A stretch of DNA of 64,000 bases from Prolixibacteraceae bacterium (GTDB lineage Bacteria > Bacteroidota > Bacteroidia > Bacteroidales > Prolixibacteraceae): assembly GCA_028282705.1 (NCBI GenBank), contig JANQHI010000053.1, forward strand, positions 62,001-126,000, read 5' to 3'. The notes under the pieces were generated by a model. The model had not been told where the DNA came from and made no database searches. It saw nothing but the letters and a program-made list of their open reading frames with translations. The position numbers and the translations under genes were made by a program. Numbering within the stretch: the stretch's first letter is position 1; every line of letters begins with the position of its first letter. Below are positions 16,337 to 24,705 of this stretch, piece after piece.

Positions 16337-17989
16337 TTATCCTGCTTCTGTACCTTTTGAAGCAAGCAGCTCTATTGCCAACTCCACAAGTTTAAACTTT
16401 TGCGTCCTGCCTTCTGATGTTTGAGGAAATTCATCCACAAAAAAGATATAGCTTGGGATTTTGAAACGTGCAATTTTACCCCTGCAAAAGTCCAGCACTT
16501 CTTCTTCTAAAAGCTTTTGCCCCTGTTTTACTTTTATAAAAGCCCCCACTTGTTCCCCATATTTTTTGCTGGGCACACCAACTACTGCCACCTCCTCTAC
16601 CCGGGGCATTTCACTTAAGTATTCTTCAATTTCTTTGGGATGGACAGACTGCCCTCCTCTAAGGATGGTTTCTTTTATCCTCCCTGTTATCTGGTAAAAA
16701 CCATCTTCTTTTTTAATAGCCAGGTCACCTGAGTGCAGCCAACCATCCCTATCAATGGCTTGTCTTGTTGCCTCATCATTTTTATAATACCCCTTCATCA
16801 GGTTGTAACCTTTACAACATATCTCACCCTGCTTCCCAACAGAACATTCTTCTCCTGTTTCAGTGTCTAGTATCTTTACTTCAATGTTTGGCAACTCAAA
16901 GCCCACTGTGGTAGCCCTTGCCTCAGGAGAGTTATGGCAACGTGTGGCAGTTATGGCAGGTGATGCTTCTGTTAGCCCATACACAATAATGAGGTTTTTG
17001 CAGTGCATTTTTTCCATTACCTGCTCCATCACATAAATGGGGCATGGTGCTCCAGACATAATTCCTGTCCTTAATGAGCTAAGGTCAAACATACTGAACA
17101 TGGGCAGGTTCAATTCCTGTATAAACATAGTTGGGACACCATATAATGCTGTACATTTTTCTTTTTGGATAGATGCCAAAACCAGGAGTGGGTCAAACCT
17201 TTCATTCATAACCAGTGTTGCCCCATGTGAAACAATTGAGCATACCCCAAGCACATTTCCAAAGCTATTGTACAATGGGACACATAACAGTAACCTTTCA
17301 TCAGAAGTATACCTCATGCATTCACCTACTGAATAACCATTGTTTATGATGTTGTAATGGGATAGCATCACTCCTTTGGGCGAGCCTGTGGTACCTGATG
17401 TATATTGCATTAAAACTATATCATCCTTTCCCAGGGTTTCTTTTAAGCTTTCCAGTTCAAAGGTGTCAATATGGTTGCCAAGCAGCATCAATTCTGAGGT
17501 GTTGTACATCCCTTTGATTTTTTGCTGCCCTATAAAAACGATATTGGTAAGGAATGGGAATTCTTCGCTCAGTAATTGCCCCCTTGGGTGTGTTTTCAAT
17601 TCAGGAGCCAGGTCAAAAATCATTTGAACAAAATCACCATCCTTATGCCCTTCAGATAAACAAAGCATCTTAATGTCAGCATCTTTCAGGATAAATTCAA
17701 ATTCAGATAATTTATAACTTGTATTAATGGTTACCAATACTGCCCCCACTTTTGCTGTAGCAAACATAAAGGTAATCCAATCAGGGACATTATCTGCCCA
17801 AATCCCAATTTTATCATCCTTTTGGATACCCAAATATAAAAGCCCTTTAGCCAGGTTATCCACCCTTTCATTAAACTGGCCATATGAAAAACGCAACTCT
17901 CTGTCTGGGTAAACAACACACTCTTTTTCAGGAGTTTTCAATGCCCACTTTTCCAGGATGTCGCCAAGTGTATAATCCAATAATTCCAT
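16337..17989 (-). CDS. AMP-forming acyl-CoA synthetase
   Basis: 550 residues, cytoplasmic member of the ANL superfamily. It activates a carboxylic acid, probably a medium- or long-chain fatty acid, as acyl-AMP and then acyl-CoA. Visible core motifs: P-loop MQYTSGTTGSPKGVML near 195, YGLTEASPA near 330, and GWLHSGDLA with GRIKETILRGG near 430-455. The catalytic lysine is in the C-terminal GRTQKFKLVE segment near 533. It lies 24 bp downstream of an XRE-cupin regulator on the same strand, and the two form an operon. The regulator may sense the product of this enzyme. Confidence 0.92.
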   Translation of the reverse strand: MELLDYTLGDILEKWALKTPEKECVVYPDRELRFSYGQFNERVDNLAKGLLYLGIQKDDKIGIWADNVPDWITFMFATAKVGAVLVTINTSYKLSEFEFILKDADIKMLCLSEGHKDGDFVQMIFDLAPELKTHPRGQLLSEEFPFLTNIVFIGQQKIKGMYNTSELMLLGNHIDTFELESLKETLGKDDIVLMQYTSGTTGSPKGVMLSHYNIINNGYSVGECMRYTSDERLLLCVPLYNSFGNVLGVCSIVSHGATLVMNERFDPLLVLASIQKEKCTALYGVPTMFIQELNLPMFSMFDLSSLRTGIMSGAPCPIYVMEQVMEKMHCKNLIIVYGLTEASPAITATRCHNSPEARATTVGFELPNIEVKILDTETGEECSVGKQGEICCKGYNLMKGYYKNDEATRQAIDRDGWLHSGDLAIKKEDGFYQITGRIKETILRGGQSVHPKEIEEYLSEMPRVEEVAVVGVPSKKYGEQVGAFIKVKQGQKLLEEEVLDFCRGKIARFKIPSYIFFVDEFPQTSEGRTQKFKLVELAIELLASKGTEAG

Positions 17990-18013
17990 TTGATGGTTTT
18001 TAATTGAATGTTG

Positions 18014-18589
18014 TTATGCAGGAATGTACACCACCACTAATGCTTTTGCCTTTTCAGAGCCACCAACATGGACATTGTGGGCTACAATTGAGTCAAGGTA
18101 GATGCTGTCCCCCTTTTCAAGCAGGTATACATCTTTCCCATAATTGATTTCCACCTTTCCATTCAACACATAAATAAACTCCTCCCCCTCATGAGATGAC
18201 AGCTTAAAGTCAGAATCAGAACCAGGCTCAATATCTACAATAAATGGCTCCATATGCCTTCCTGTTTTGTCATGTGCCAATGAGAAGAAGTTCAGGTGGT
18301 CACGCGAGCCTGTATTTTGTGATGCAAAACTAATGGTATCATGTTCTTTCCCTGCCCTCACTAACACAGGACCAAGATGGTCTGTGTCATCAAGCATAGT
18401 ACCCAGCCTAGTACCTAAAGCCCTTGTAATTTTAATGAGTGGCCCAAGGGAGGGTATCTCCTTTTTATCCTCAATCTTTATGATCTGCTCTATATCCAAC
18501 CCTGAACGTTCAGCTAACTCATCCCTGGTTATCTGCAATGATTCACGATATTGCCTGATCTTTTTCCCAATGTCCCTTTTGTCTGTCAT
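18014..18589 (-). CDS. XRE-family HTH regulator with C-terminal cupin domain
   Basis: 191 residues. An HTH_3 DNA-binding domain occupies about 10-66, with the recognition region ERSGLDIEQIIKIED, and a cupin_2 beta-barrel about 120-188 (SSHEGEEFIYVLNGKVEI). The cupin part usually binds the effector, often a small acid or CoA-linked metabolite. It is the first gene of the transcript that also carries the acyl-CoA synthetase. Its own promoter (18614-18643) is canonical, and autoregulation is likely, as in many such pairs. No operator is evident. Confidence 0.92.
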   Translation of the reverse strand: MTDKRDIGKKIRQYRESLQITRDELAERSGLDIEQIIKIEDKKEIPSLGPLIKITRALGTRLGTMLDDTDHLGPVLVRAGKEHDTISFASQNTGSRDHLNFFSLAHDKTGRHMEPFIVDIEPGSDSDFKLSSHEGEEFIYVLNGKVEINYGKDVYLLEKGDSIYLDSIVAHNVHVGGSEKAKALVVVYIPA

Positions 18590-18613
18590 AATGAAGCTCT
18601 AAAAGTTATGTTA

Positions 18614-18643
18614 CAAATGTAAAAGTAGTTGGTTAAAGATCAA
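18614..18643 (-). promoter_or_regulatory. Promoter of the XRE-cupin / acyl-CoA synthetase operon
   Basis: On the minus strand TTG (18643-18641), 19 bp, then TACATTTG (18621-18614), an exact match to the Bacteroidota consensus. The predicted start near 18607 leaves a short leader of about 18 nt before the gene. Confidence 0.78.
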
Positions 18644-19080
18644 AAATATATGGAGGTAGAGTGATATGAAAGTTCCTTATTGATCAAAGTACTTAAATAA
18701 AAGAACTAGGTTAATATATCCATAAAACTGAAAAAAGCTTTTAAGACTGATTACCTTGTTTACCTAAATAATAAGTTTAAGTAAAGCCTAGCAAAAAAGG
18801 TTACTTTTCTTTAACCAGGTTAAAATTTGGTAGGTATAGCAACTCTTTTAGCTTACTCTATAATTCACTAACCCAACACTTATTATCCCTATAAAAAATA
18901 AAGGCTTAGCCAAAGCTAAGCCCCTATTGAGAATATCCTTTAAAAATTTGGTTTATACCGATTAGCTAATAAGATGTCTTATATAATCGTTTCACTCAAT
19001 CTATTCCTTTATTAGCCTATCGGCATTTAACCAAATTAATCTAATAGATTGCAATACGACATTATTCAGTTAAATTGGTA
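18644..19080. other. Intergenic region between regulator promoter and phosphorylase end
   Basis: It contains a perfect 8-bp hairpin GGCTTAGC-CAAA-GCTAAGCC at 18903-18922 and a longer imperfect inverted repeat at 18945-19037. No gene was found. The hairpins lie downstream of the glycogen phosphorylase gene and may end its transcript, although no strong T run follows. Confidence 0.5.
18945..19037. repeat. 93-bp imperfect inverted repeat
   Basis: The arms 18945-18972 and 19009-19037 match in reverse complement at most positions (AATTTGGTT, CCGAT and GCTAATAA blocks in order), with a 36-nt loop. It lies 44 bp past the end of the glycogen phosphorylase gene. Confidence 0.55.
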
Positions 19081-21657
19081 TTATATCCATTTGATGTATT
19101 TAAACTCTTGCCTGTGTGGCAGGTTTTCATTTTTTGGAAATAACCTTATACCATAATTATAAGTCCCTGAATAATTGTGGTGAAGGTCAAGGGCATATGT
19201 ACAGAGGCTGCCATTGGTTTCCTCAACCCTGAATTCCATTTTCTCAACCAGCTTGGGTTCGCTCCCATTCCCATTTTTGGTGATCACCATTTCAAGCCCA
19301 ACTTCAGATGCAGACAGCCCCTTTAGGTCAACTACCACTTTTGCAGGATAATCTTTCCCTATTTTCAATACATTTGTAATGCCATCCAATATCTGGATAT
19401 CTTTCACTTCAATCTCATCCCATTTTGAAGCAATCCAGTATTTCCATGCAGCCAGTTCACGTGCCATTTTATAACCATCCTGCTTAATCCTATTAACCCT
19501 CTCAAACTGTGGTGCATAATAACGTTCCTGATAGTCTCTTATCATCCTGGCAGTTGTAAAATTGGGTGCTACTTTCGCAAATGTATTTTTAATAAAACCA
19601 ACCCATTTTTCAGGGATACCATCTTGATCCCTATCATAGAAGGCTTCAATAATTTCATCTTCCATAATATTATAGATTGTTTCAGCATCCAGCTCATCCT
19701 GGTAGGCTTGTACATCATAAGCCCTTTCAAGAGGCAATGCCCAGCCTGCATCTTTTTTATACCCTTCAACCCACCATCCATCAAGGACAGAGAAATGGAG
19801 TGTGCCATTCATTACCCCTTTTTCACCACTGGTACCTGAAGCTTCCAATGGCCTGGTTGGGGTATTTAGCCAAACATCAACCCCTTGCAGTAGCATTTTA
19901 GCCAGGTTCATATCATAATTCTGGACAAACAAGATCTTGCCCCTGAATTCAGGTCGTTTTGAGATGTCCACAATGTGCTTGATCAAGTCTTGCCCTGCTT
20001 TATCAGCAGGATGTGCTTTCCCTGCAAAAAGGAATTGCACTGGGCGTTCTTCATTGTTTAGGATTTTTGATAGACGTTCCAAGTTATTGAACAATAAATG
20101 AGCCCTCTTATAAGTAGCAAACCTCCTAGCAAAGCCAATGGTCAGTGCATTAGGGTTTAGCTTCCCAATCACCTCAGTAACCAATTTAGGGTCTTCATGC
20201 CTTTTTATCCAATTGGTTGAAAAACGTTGCTTAATGTAACCTATCAGCCTTTCACGCAATTGTTGCCTTAATGCCCAAATGTCTTCTTCAGGTACTTTAT
20301 ATATCTTTTCCCACACATCAGCATCCAACTGGTTGTCAGGGAATCTTTCACCAAAATATTTTTGGTGGATGTTTTTCCATTCTTTTGCTATCCATGTGCC
20401 ATAATGAACCCCATTGGTTACATAGCCAATCTCCAGTTCTTCTTCAAGGAAACCACTGTATAAATCTTTTAAGATGGTTTTGCTAACATCACCATGCAAC
20501 TTACTTACCCCATTGATGCCTTGTGAAAAATGGCTGGCCAGGTAACTCATGTTAAAATGGTCTTCATGGGCATATGCTTTTCCAAACTGCACAAATTCAT
20601 CCCAACTGATATTCAGTTTTTGGGAAAAGGATTCCATGTAATTTTTGAACATATCAACATGGAATGAATCATGGCCTGCAGGAACAGGAGTGTGTGTCGT
20701 GAAAAGTGTGGAAGCAGTAATTGCCTCTTTGGCTTCAGCAAAAGTAAGGTTGTTGTGCTTTATCAATTCAGCCACCCTTTCAAGGACAATAAAAGCAGCA
20801 TGCCCTTCATTGCAATGGAAAATATCTGAGTCATACCCCAGTTTGCGCAAAGCCCTGATCCCACCAAGGCCCAGGATCATTTCCTGCTTCAACCTGTTTT
20901 CATTATCTCCCCCATACAGGTGGTGGGTAATGCTTTTATCAAATTCCTGGTTCTCTTCAAAATCAGTATCCAGCAGGTATAATTTCACTGCTCCAACATA
21001 TACTTCCCACACCCTGGATTTTATAACCCTCCCTGGGAATTCAACCTCAACTACAACCCAGTTACCCTGGGCATCAAATGCAGGCTGGACAGGGATACCT
21101 GAGAAATGTTGTGCATTATAGGTAGCCATTTGTTCTCCATGCAGGTTTAGCATTTGCTTAAAGTACCCATAACGATAAAGTAGGCCTACTCCAACAATGT
21201 TTACTTTAGAGTCACTGGCTTCTTTTAAATAGTCGCCAGCCAAGATACCTAACCCCCCTGAAAAAATCTTCAGGCTATCATGCAAGCCATATTCCATACT
21301 GAAATAAGCAATCTCAGGCCCCTCTTTCTGCTCTCTTTCAGCTAAATAATTTTTCAGCAGTCGGTAAGTATCTTCCATTTGACCAATGAAAGCCTCATCA
21401 TTTTCAAGTTCTTTTAACCTTTTGAAACTTACTTTTTCCAACAGCATAATTGGGTTGTGCTCACATTCTTCCCAAATCTCTTTATCTATTTGCTGAAAAA
21501 GCTCCCTGGCTTCTATACTCCATACCCACCAAAGGTTACGTGCTACTTCCCTAAGTGGTAACAATTTTTCAGGCAAATTTGATTCTACTATGAATTTCTT
21601 CCAGGTAGGGTTCTCAATAACTGCCTTCCTGATGTATCTAACTTTGTCAGTGCTCAT
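19081..21657 (-). CDS. glgP: Alpha-glucan phosphorylase (GT35)
   Basis: 858 residues, cytoplasmic, PLP-dependent. It releases glucose 1-phosphate from the non-reducing ends of glycogen or maltodextrin. The N-terminal region has YFSMEYGLHDSLKIFSGGLG near 120, then a HCNEGHAAF motif near 280. The PLP-binding Lys613 sits in EASGTSGEKGVMNG, the counterpart of EASGTSNMK in classic phosphorylases. About 100 C-terminal residues form an extra beta-rich extension, as in the TIGR02094 glucan phosphorylases. It is the last gene of the minus-strand glycogen cluster but has its own promoter-like box at 21702-21709, so it may also be expressed alone. Confidence 0.95.
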   Translation of the reverse strand: MSTDKVRYIRKAVIENPTWKKFIVESNLPEKLLPLREVARNLWWVWSIEARELFQQIDKEIWEECEHNPIMLLEKVSFKRLKELENDEAFIGQMEDTYRLLKNYLAEREQKEGPEIAYFSMEYGLHDSLKIFSGGLGILAGDYLKEASDSKVNIVGVGLLYRYGYFKQMLNLHGEQMATYNAQHFSGIPVQPAFDAQGNWVVVEVEFPGRVIKSRVWEVYVGAVKLYLLDTDFEENQEFDKSITHHLYGGDNENRLKQEMILGLGGIRALRKLGYDSDIFHCNEGHAAFIVLERVAELIKHNNLTFAEAKEAITASTLFTTHTPVPAGHDSFHVDMFKNYMESFSQKLNISWDEFVQFGKAYAHEDHFNMSYLASHFSQGINGVSKLHGDVSKTILKDLYSGFLEEELEIGYVTNGVHYGTWIAKEWKNIHQKYFGERFPDNQLDADVWEKIYKVPEEDIWALRQQLRERLIGYIKQRFSTNWIKRHEDPKLVTEVIGKLNPNALTIGFARRFATYKRAHLLFNNLERLSKILNNEERPVQFLFAGKAHPADKAGQDLIKHIVDISKRPEFRGKILFVQNYDMNLAKMLLQGVDVWLNTPTRPLEASGTSGEKGVMNGTLHFSVLDGWWVEGYKKDAGWALPLERAYDVQAYQDELDAETIYNIMEDEIIEAFYDRDQDGIPEKWVGFIKNTFAKVAPNFTTARMIRDYQERYYAPQFERVNRIKQDGYKMARELAAWKYWIASKWDEIEVKDIQILDGITNVLKIGKDYPAKVVVDLKGLSASEVGLEMVITKNGNGSEPKLVEKMEFRVEETNGSLCTYALDLHHNYSGTYNYGIRLFPKNENLPHRQEFKYIKWI

Positions 21658-21701
21658 AAATTATCTACTTTAATCCTTATTCCTAATCCGCAAAATTGGC
21701 T

Positions 21702-21709
21702 CAAAAATA
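21702..21709 (-). promoter_or_regulatory. -7 element upstream of glgP
   Basis: TATTTTTG on the minus strand (TA-N2-TTTG), with a TTG 23 bp further upstream, at the long end of the allowed spacing. It would give a leader of about 40 nt. Confidence 0.5.
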
Positions 21710-21782
21710 TAATCTTCAGTTAATAAAATTATCAACACAAGATTAAATTTAGTCCAAGCTCAATTAAATTAATATATGGTTT

Positions 21783-23108
21783 TTATTTCTTGCTTTTCCT
21801 GGTTGGTTTGCCCTTCTTTTTTCTGAGGCTTTCTAACTGTTTTTCTATTTTTAGCAAATGTGATTGCTTTTCTTCTAAAAGCCTATTCAATGCTGCTATT
21901 TCCTGTTGGGCTTTATTCTCAGGGATAACAGCATCCAGGCGAATTTTAAAATCACTCAATACATTCATGTAATTGATAAAAGCTTCATAGGGTGAAGTAT
22001 ATGGGCTATAATAGCTTTTTCCCTCTCCTCCTGAAAAGAATTTGGTTGACATATAATAAAAATGGTCACTTACCTGAAGGTTTCTCCAATCTTTTAACAG
22101 CTCTTTGTCTTTGCATTTAAGCACCCTGTCTTTTAGTTCATATAAGTTGCTGAAAGCTTCATTTTGCATTTCATTCCCCAGCCAGGCTGTTAAATCCCTT
22201 TCTTCATCAGCCCATGAAATTGGATAAGGTGCACTCACCATAGAAACAGGTTGCACATTACCAGCAATTTCGGATGGGGTTGCAAAGTTTATCTCTTTGG
22301 TTTTGAATACTTCTTCAGGAAATGTTTTCAGGAATTCAAAAATCCCTGTTTCCTTCCTTTGAATTTCTCCAAATGATTCATAATTGAGGAAAATATTTAT
22401 AACCTCTTCATTCTGCCCTGATTCTTTGATCCAGCCTACAAATTTTTGGGCAGTCAGTGGGTATTCTGCCCAGTTTGTATCACCAAACCTAAAAGCCAGG
22501 TCATCACTCAGTTTAAAATTCCTCATCAATACCTTGAGCTTAGGGTTAATGGCATTTATATACAAAAAGTTAGGGCTTTTCCAACCTAATACATGCTTAG
22601 GCCCTTCAGTGAGCATTGCCTTAAAACCAAGCTCCGCCACTTTTGCCCCAATTTCATCAGAATAGATCATTTCAGTATTCCTGAATACTTTAGGTTTCTG
22701 CCCAAACAGCCTGTAAATTTTATTGCTATGCTCTTTGACCTGTTTTTCAAAGAGCTTTTCATCTTTCAAAGCTACCAATGAATGGGAATAGGTTTCTGAT
22801 AAAAACTCAATATACCCTGTTTCAGCCAATTCTTTGAATGAGTCAATTACCTCAGGGGCGTATAACTCAAACTGTTCCAGTGCTATCCCTGTAATGGAGA
22901 AACTAATTTTTAGGCTACCCTTATATTGTTTTAATAGTTTCAGGAACAATTTATTGGCAGGAAGATAGCTTTTTTCGGCTACCTTTTGCAGGATGGTTTC
23001 ATTGGCATAATCATCATAGTAATAATGGTCATTGCCAATATCAAAGAACCTATATTTGCGGTACCTGAATGGCTGATGAACCTGAAAATACAAGCATATT
23101 GATTTCAT
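21783..23108 (-). CDS. Glycoside hydrolase family 57 protein
   Basis: 441 residues. The first strand carries the GH57 motif YFQVHQPF (His11-Gln12-Pro13). Glu146 in FRNTEMIYSDE occupies the nucleophile region, and the acid Asp is expected in LMRNFKLSDDLAFRFG near 207. A helical coiled-coil-like C-terminus, rich in Lys and Glu, follows from about 400. There is no signal peptide, so it acts on intracellular alpha-glucan as an alpha-amylase or 4-alpha-glucanotransferase. In Bacteroides the GH57, glycosyltransferase and debranching genes are adjacent in the same way. It lies 284 bp downstream of the glycosyltransferase gene, with a two-hairpin repeat between. Confidence 0.92.
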   Translation of the reverse strand: MKSICLYFQVHQPFRYRKYRFFDIGNDHYYYDDYANETILQKVAEKSYLPANKLFLKLLKQYKGSLKISFSITGIALEQFELYAPEVIDSFKELAETGYIEFLSETYSHSLVALKDEKLFEKQVKEHSNKIYRLFGQKPKVFRNTEMIYSDEIGAKVAELGFKAMLTEGPKHVLGWKSPNFLYINAINPKLKVLMRNFKLSDDLAFRFGDTNWAEYPLTAQKFVGWIKESGQNEEVINIFLNYESFGEIQRKETGIFEFLKTFPEEVFKTKEINFATPSEIAGNVQPVSMVSAPYPISWADEERDLTAWLGNEMQNEAFSNLYELKDRVLKCKDKELLKDWRNLQVSDHFYYMSTKFFSGGEGKSYYSPYTSPYEAFINYMNVLSDFKIRLDAVIPENKAQQEIAALNRLLEEKQSHLLKIEKQLESLRKKKGKPTRKSKK

Positions 23109-23131
23109 TCGTTAATATTTTTAATTTTAGC

Positions 23132-23229
23132 GGTAACTCATGCCTGCCTGGCTTGCGCAGTCAGACAGGTAACTCACATGGAATATAATCATGCTCCTGT
23201 GTGACAATTTATTACCATGCTCGTTTCAT
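23132..23229. repeat. Two-hairpin repeat, copy B
   Basis: GGTAACTC at both sides of a first stem CCTGcCTG/CAGACAGG, then a wide second stem (ACATGG...CCATG), then CTCGTTTCAT. Same plan as the copy at 2911-2964, but with an unrelated second stem. It lies in the 284-bp gap of the glycogen cluster. Confidence 0.55.
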
Positions 23230-23392
23230 ATAATACTTTTTAATCCATATTATGTAAGCTCAATAGAGCATTTCATTGCTTACAATTATCTTTTTTCAAA
23301 GTCACTATCTGGTTGAATTCTTGCCCTAGTCTCATTTCCTGAAACCTTTTACTCTCCTAACCTTAATTTTATTCTAAATCTATAATAACTTC

Positions 23393-24679
23393 TCATCCAA
23401 TGGCAGAATAATATACACTCCTGACATTGTTTGCTGAGTTTTTCCACTTTAAGTTATCAACTTCTGCCTTACCCTCTTTTTTAAACAGTTCAGCCAGGGC
23501 AGGGTAGTTTACCAATGCATAAATGGCATCAGCCATGGCATTTATATCCCAAAAATCGATTTTAACAGCATACTTTAATATTTCAGACACCCCTGACTGG
23601 TGTGAAATGATCACGGGGACATTGGATTGCATAGCCTCTAAAGGGACAATGCCAAAGGGCTCTGAAACAGAAGGCATTACAAACACATCACTCATCCTGA
23701 ACATCTTGAACACATCATCCCCTTTCAGGAACCCTGTAAAATGAAACTTATCAGAAATCTTTAATTGGGCAGCCCTGCCCACCATTTTGTCCATCATGTC
23801 GCCACTGCCAGCCATAACAAACCTTACATTGTCCATTTTTTGCAGCACCTGGTAAGCAGCCTCAATAAAATATTCAGGCCCTTTTTGCATGGTTATCCTT
23901 CCCAGGAATGTAACCACCTTTTCATTTACCCCTTTTTTTAATGCCTTTTTTTCTTCAGGGCTGACTGGTTCAACAGCATTGTATACTGTGGTAATTTTTG
24001 AAGGGTCAATACCATATTTTTCAACCACAATCTTCCTGGTAAGGTTACTTACTGTTATGATCTTATCAGCAGCTTCCATCCCTTCCCTTTCAATGGCATA
24101 AACAGTTGGGTTGACATTCCCCCCTGACCTGTCAAAATCAGTGGCATGGACATGGATTACCAATGGTTTGCCTGAAACCCTTTTTGCTGCAATTCCTGCA
24201 GGATATGCCAGCCAGTCGTGGGCATGGATCAGGTCAACCTCATTGTCACGGGCAATTATTTCAGCCACCAGGGCATAGTTCCTGATCTCCTGATGCAGGG
24301 TTGCCCCATATTTTCCTGTGAAGTTGATCTTGTAACCTTCATCAGTTTCAACAAACCTGGCTTTCTTTGGATATTTTTTGCTTTTCTGTTCCCAAAAATC
24401 TTCAGGGTCAACATAGGGTATTATTTCAGAGTTGACCTCATAATAATCCATCTCTTTTTGGATTTCATGAAACCCAACCCTCTTTTTTGTAACAGGTACA
24501 TTATTGGCACCAATCAACTTCATTGTACTTTGGTCTTCATCTCCAAATGCTTTGGGAACTACAAAAGTCACATCAATGTTATTATATTCAGCAAGGCCTT
24601 TGGTTAATCCATAACATGCTGTGCCAAGCCCTCCTGATATGTGAGGGGGAAATTCCCATCCAAACATTAATACCTTCAT
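23393..24679 (-). CDS. Glycosyltransferase, probable glycogen synthase
   Basis: 428 residues, GT-B fold, cytoplasmic. The N-terminal domain begins with MFGWEFPPHISGGLGTA, the donor-binding GGLG loop of GT4/GT5 enzymes. The C-terminal domain has FLGRITMQKGPEYF near 255 and the E-x7-E motif in SVSEPFGIVPLEAM near 345. Its place between the debranching enzyme and the GH57 gene matches the Bacteroides glycogen cluster, where this protein is taken as the synthase. No ADP-glucose pyrophosphorylase gene is in the window, so the sugar donor (ADP- or UDP-glucose) cannot be read from context. It is 26 bp downstream of the debranching gene. Confidence 0.9.
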   Translation of the reverse strand: MKVLMFGWEFPPHISGGLGTACYGLTKGLAEYNNIDVTFVVPKAFGDEDQSTMKLIGANNVPVTKKRVGFHEIQKEMDYYEVNSEIIPYVDPEDFWEQKSKKYPKKARFVETDEGYKINFTGKYGATLHQEIRNYALVAEIIARDNEVDLIHAHDWLAYPAGIAAKRVSGKPLVIHVHATDFDRSGGNVNPTVYAIEREGMEAADKIITVSNLTRKIVVEKYGIDPSKITTVYNAVEPVSPEEKKALKKGVNEKVVTFLGRITMQKGPEYFIEAAYQVLQKMDNVRFVMAGSGDMMDKMVGRAAQLKISDKFHFTGFLKGDDVFKMFRMSDVFVMPSVSEPFGIVPLEAMQSNVPVIISHQSGVSEILKYAVKIDFWDINAMADAIYALVNYPALAELFKKEGKAEVDNLKWKNSANNVRSVYYSAIG

Positions 24680-24705
24680 TGTGCCAACAGATTTAGTAAT
24701 TATCT

